Assembly: GCA_965644295.1 (NCBI GenBank)
Contig: CBFFRP010000311.1
Span: forward strand, 1 to 21,307
Length of the DNA: 21,307 bases
From: Paraphysomonas bandaiensis
Lineage: Eukaryota > Chrysophyceae
Reading direction: 5' to 3'
Shown piece by piece: positions 19,242-21,307 of this stretch (positions within the stretch are counted from its first letter, which is position 1; every line of letters starts with the position of its first letter). The translations under genes were made by a program, and so were the position numbers. The notes under the pieces were generated by a model. It saw only the letters and a program-made list of their open reading frames with translations. It did not search any database and was not told the DNA's origin.

Positions 19242-20865
19242 TTATAAGCGACTGTTTTCCTCTTCATTGGCAAAAGTGTGCCAACCGCTTACAAAATTGT
19301 CCTGGACCTACGTAGTATTAGAAACACACATCACAGGACCAACAACACACCTGTTCGAAAGAGTAGTATGCGTACACTGCACCTCCAACCGTGAGAGCAC
19401 CTGCAATAACAAAAGAAGCTATTTCTAGCCCTGCTCCCTCGATGTCGTAAACGAATTGGATAGTTCCGATGAGAAAGAGAGCAAAGTCAAAGCAGCCATG
19501 TAGAACTATGGCTGGTAGAAGTATCATAAAGAGCGACATCGGCCTTTGGCCCAGTAACACCTTGGAGAGGTTTGCTGCTTGTATTACAGAGCATATAACA
19601 TGTATTGGCATCAGTACCCTGATAACTAGCACCAACAACTCGCCGATGAATACCGAGGTTCCGGGAATAGGGCTCGTAGTGGTGCCAAACACGTACTCAA
19701 TATTCTCTGACGTTGCGAACCCCAGTGCCCCAGCCATGAGATATACCAGCACTGTGTGGGGGTCAGCGAGCGGAGCAGGGAACCGACAGCATCGCACTAC
19801 GAAGTGCTTCATCGTCTCTTCTACACCAGCCGCCACCACAAAAGCCATGAGAAATAATGAGAAGACAACTAGCACAATATGCTCCTGCATAGTCTCTCTC
19901 ATACGTTCTTGTTGTTGCTCGTCCTCGTTATCTTGTCCTTCTTGTGCCGACTGAGCCAAGGACAACAAACCTGAAATCAAACGCCCTCCTGATATAATTG
20001 AAGAGGAGGATGTAGGCTTGTCATCCGACTCTGCTACCACGGCTGTTGCTATAAATGGGCCAATGACCAGAAGAATGAGAAATTGGATTACTTCCTCTAA
20101 AACCACGCTCTGAAACGTCGTGAACCAAAACCCCACAGCAAAGAGCTTAACCACCATATCAAGTGCAGCATACTGTCGCCTGGATCGCCAGTACACAAAA
20201 TACAAAATCAGTACCGGTTGTACAAAAGTGAGGAGCAATATAGCCACATTCTGCCCACGCCCTGCAACAAACAGCAGAACGAAAGAGCACACTGCAACGC
20301 AGGCACAGAGGACGAGAATAATTTTAGATGTCATTGATAGAGCCTTCACATGAGAAATAAATGACCCTCCTTCTATATGCCTGTCCCTTAAAGACGTGCC
20401 GGCGCGACCGGTGGCAATCTCATGGGCCTCTTCTTGAACCTCTATCTTCTCACCTGAACAATAATCTAGTATTAGGAAACTACTTTCATTCGCTTCGCGA
20501 GCTTCCTGGCAGACAGCGCAACATGTACAACAGAGATGTTTGAAAAAATCATCAGTGAAATCGCCCGATATTGACAACTTTGATCGAATCCGGCCTCTCA
20601 TTAACGCGCGATTGTACGCGAGGACGACAGCTCCTATAAGGGCAAAAAGTCCTCCTAGTGGCCCCCCCAACACTGTGAAGAGCATAATACCAAGCATATA
20701 TACCCAAAATATGGTCACATGTTTAAGAGAAGACCCCAGCTCAAAGGACTGTATAGTCCTGGCAGATAACATCCAGCAACACCACGTGCCCCACCAACAA
20801 GTTTCTTCATCTTTGGCGCAATCATAAAGGCCAGTCGCCCATCTACCAGATGTCTCAGGCACCAT
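19242..20865 (-). CDS. PLAC8-PrsW fusion: cysteine-rich module plus PrsW-type intramembrane metalloprotease, two exons
   Basis: Predicted multi-pass membrane protein. Residues 8-125 resemble a PLAC8 (Cys-rich) module: a W-x-x-G-L-Y-D-C opening, a C23...CC30 cluster, a membrane hairpin at about 50-85, then the cluster C112, C113, C115, C116, C119 followed by QEARE. Residues 180-500 hold about eight hydrophobic spans with PrsW signatures: E349-E350-x-x-K353, S386-E-N-I-E, R416 with H422, and H456-x-x-x-D460, the putative metal and catalytic residues. A low-complexity Ser/Gln/Glu loop lies at 280-328. Exon 1 is 20865-19351 (505 codons). A 43-nt intron, 19350-19308 (GTGTGT...CTACGTAG, with CTAAT before it), leads to exon 2, 19307-19242, giving 526 aa. 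Unspliced reading stops at 19318 with 515 aa and an odd Cys-rich tail, which is less likely. Bacterial PrsW cleaves an anti-sigma factor; the substrate here is unknown. Confidence 0.82.
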
Positions 20866-21307
20866 TTTATCTAGGGGTTGCCCGGTATGTTCCTAACAGA
20901 CCTTACCACTGAAAGGAGGAACTATCTGCATGTTTATTGATATTTCCAGCTAGCTGTATAGTCACATCGTAGAGAAATACGTACTTGGATCGAAAATACA
21001 ACACTGATACTACAGATCAATCAAACACTCACGGATCCAGTTCGCCCGTTGTCCTCCGTTCAAACTACACTACAGGTAGGCAAAAGACAAGTCTCTTTGC
21101 AAATACTACAGAAATCGTTAGTGATAGAAAATTATGGTGTCTCCCTACAACACAATAATACTACAGCTGATCATGTTCTACTGTACACTCTCACTCGTAT
21201 CCTACAGAGTCACACATGTACAATGACTGAAAACATAATCACTGTAACAAAAACGAATGTGCACGTTGACTTTCATTTCCATCACTCGAAGACTTCTATA
21301 CCGAATC
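20866..21307 (-). promoter_or_regulatory. Upstream region of the PLAC8-PrsW gene with repeated CTGTAG hexamers
   Basis: 440 bp with no gene. On the minus strand, which is the sense of the downstream gene, the hexamer CTGTAG occurs at 21207-21202, 21166-21161, 21111-21106, 21075-21070 and 21015-21010, three of them as the octamer CTGTAGTA. About 0.1 copy would be expected by chance in this length on both strands. The copies lie about 145-340 bp before the ATG, so they may be promoter elements or 5' leader repeats. An in-frame TAG lies shortly upstream of the ATG, supporting the start at 20865. Confidence 0.45.

Noticed and set aside
1-21307. tRNA, rRNA, CRISPR arrays and bacterial operon signals
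   Set aside because: None seen; the genes are intron-bearing eukaryotic genes.

Overview
The window is nuclear DNA from a eukaryote, most likely a free-living or parasitic protist. Three conserved eukaryotic genes are present. Every intron that can be placed is very short (43-58 nt) with GT...AG ends, there are no bacterial-style operons, and the gaps between genes are AT-rich. The lineage cannot be fixed from this sequence alone. Compact introns, a USP9X/24/34-type deubiquitinase and exportin-7 together fit several protist groups, for example stramenopiles or unicellular relatives of animals.

Layout, left to right. (1) 1-568: AT-rich sequence with no supportable gene. (2) 569-3115, minus: the gag-protease-integrase part of a Ty1/copia-type retrotransposon that stops before any reverse transcriptase or RNase H. 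(3) 3116-4119: AT-rich spacer. (4) 4120-12512, minus: a seven-exon gene for a giant ubiquitin-specific protease (about 2,702 aa) whose spliced exons sum to an exact multiple of three. (5) 12513-13117: a 605-bp spacer that must hold the divergent promoters of the protease and of the next gene. (6) 13118-16663, plus: exportin-7 (XPO7), five exons, 1,110 aa. (7) 16664-17148: 3' flank. (8) 17149-17800: a 652-bp non-autonomous DNA transposon-like element with terminal and internal inverted repeats. (9) 17801-19241: AT-rich spacer without a supportable gene. (10) 19242-20865, minus: a membrane protein joining a PLAC8-type cysteine-rich module to a PrsW-type intramembrane protease domain. (11) 20866-21307: its upstream region, with five copies of a CTGTAG hexamer.

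The three host genes are not an obvious pathway. The protease and exportin-7 are a head-to-head pair and could share regulatory DNA. The most unusual points are: a domain of unknown function present at both ends of the deubiquitinase; a Tudor-like insertion inside its catalytic domain; the PLAC8-PrsW fusion; and the inverted-repeat element, whose internal arms differ only by transitions. All gene models are from reading the sequence; splice sites were checked for phase and length but no transcript data were available.
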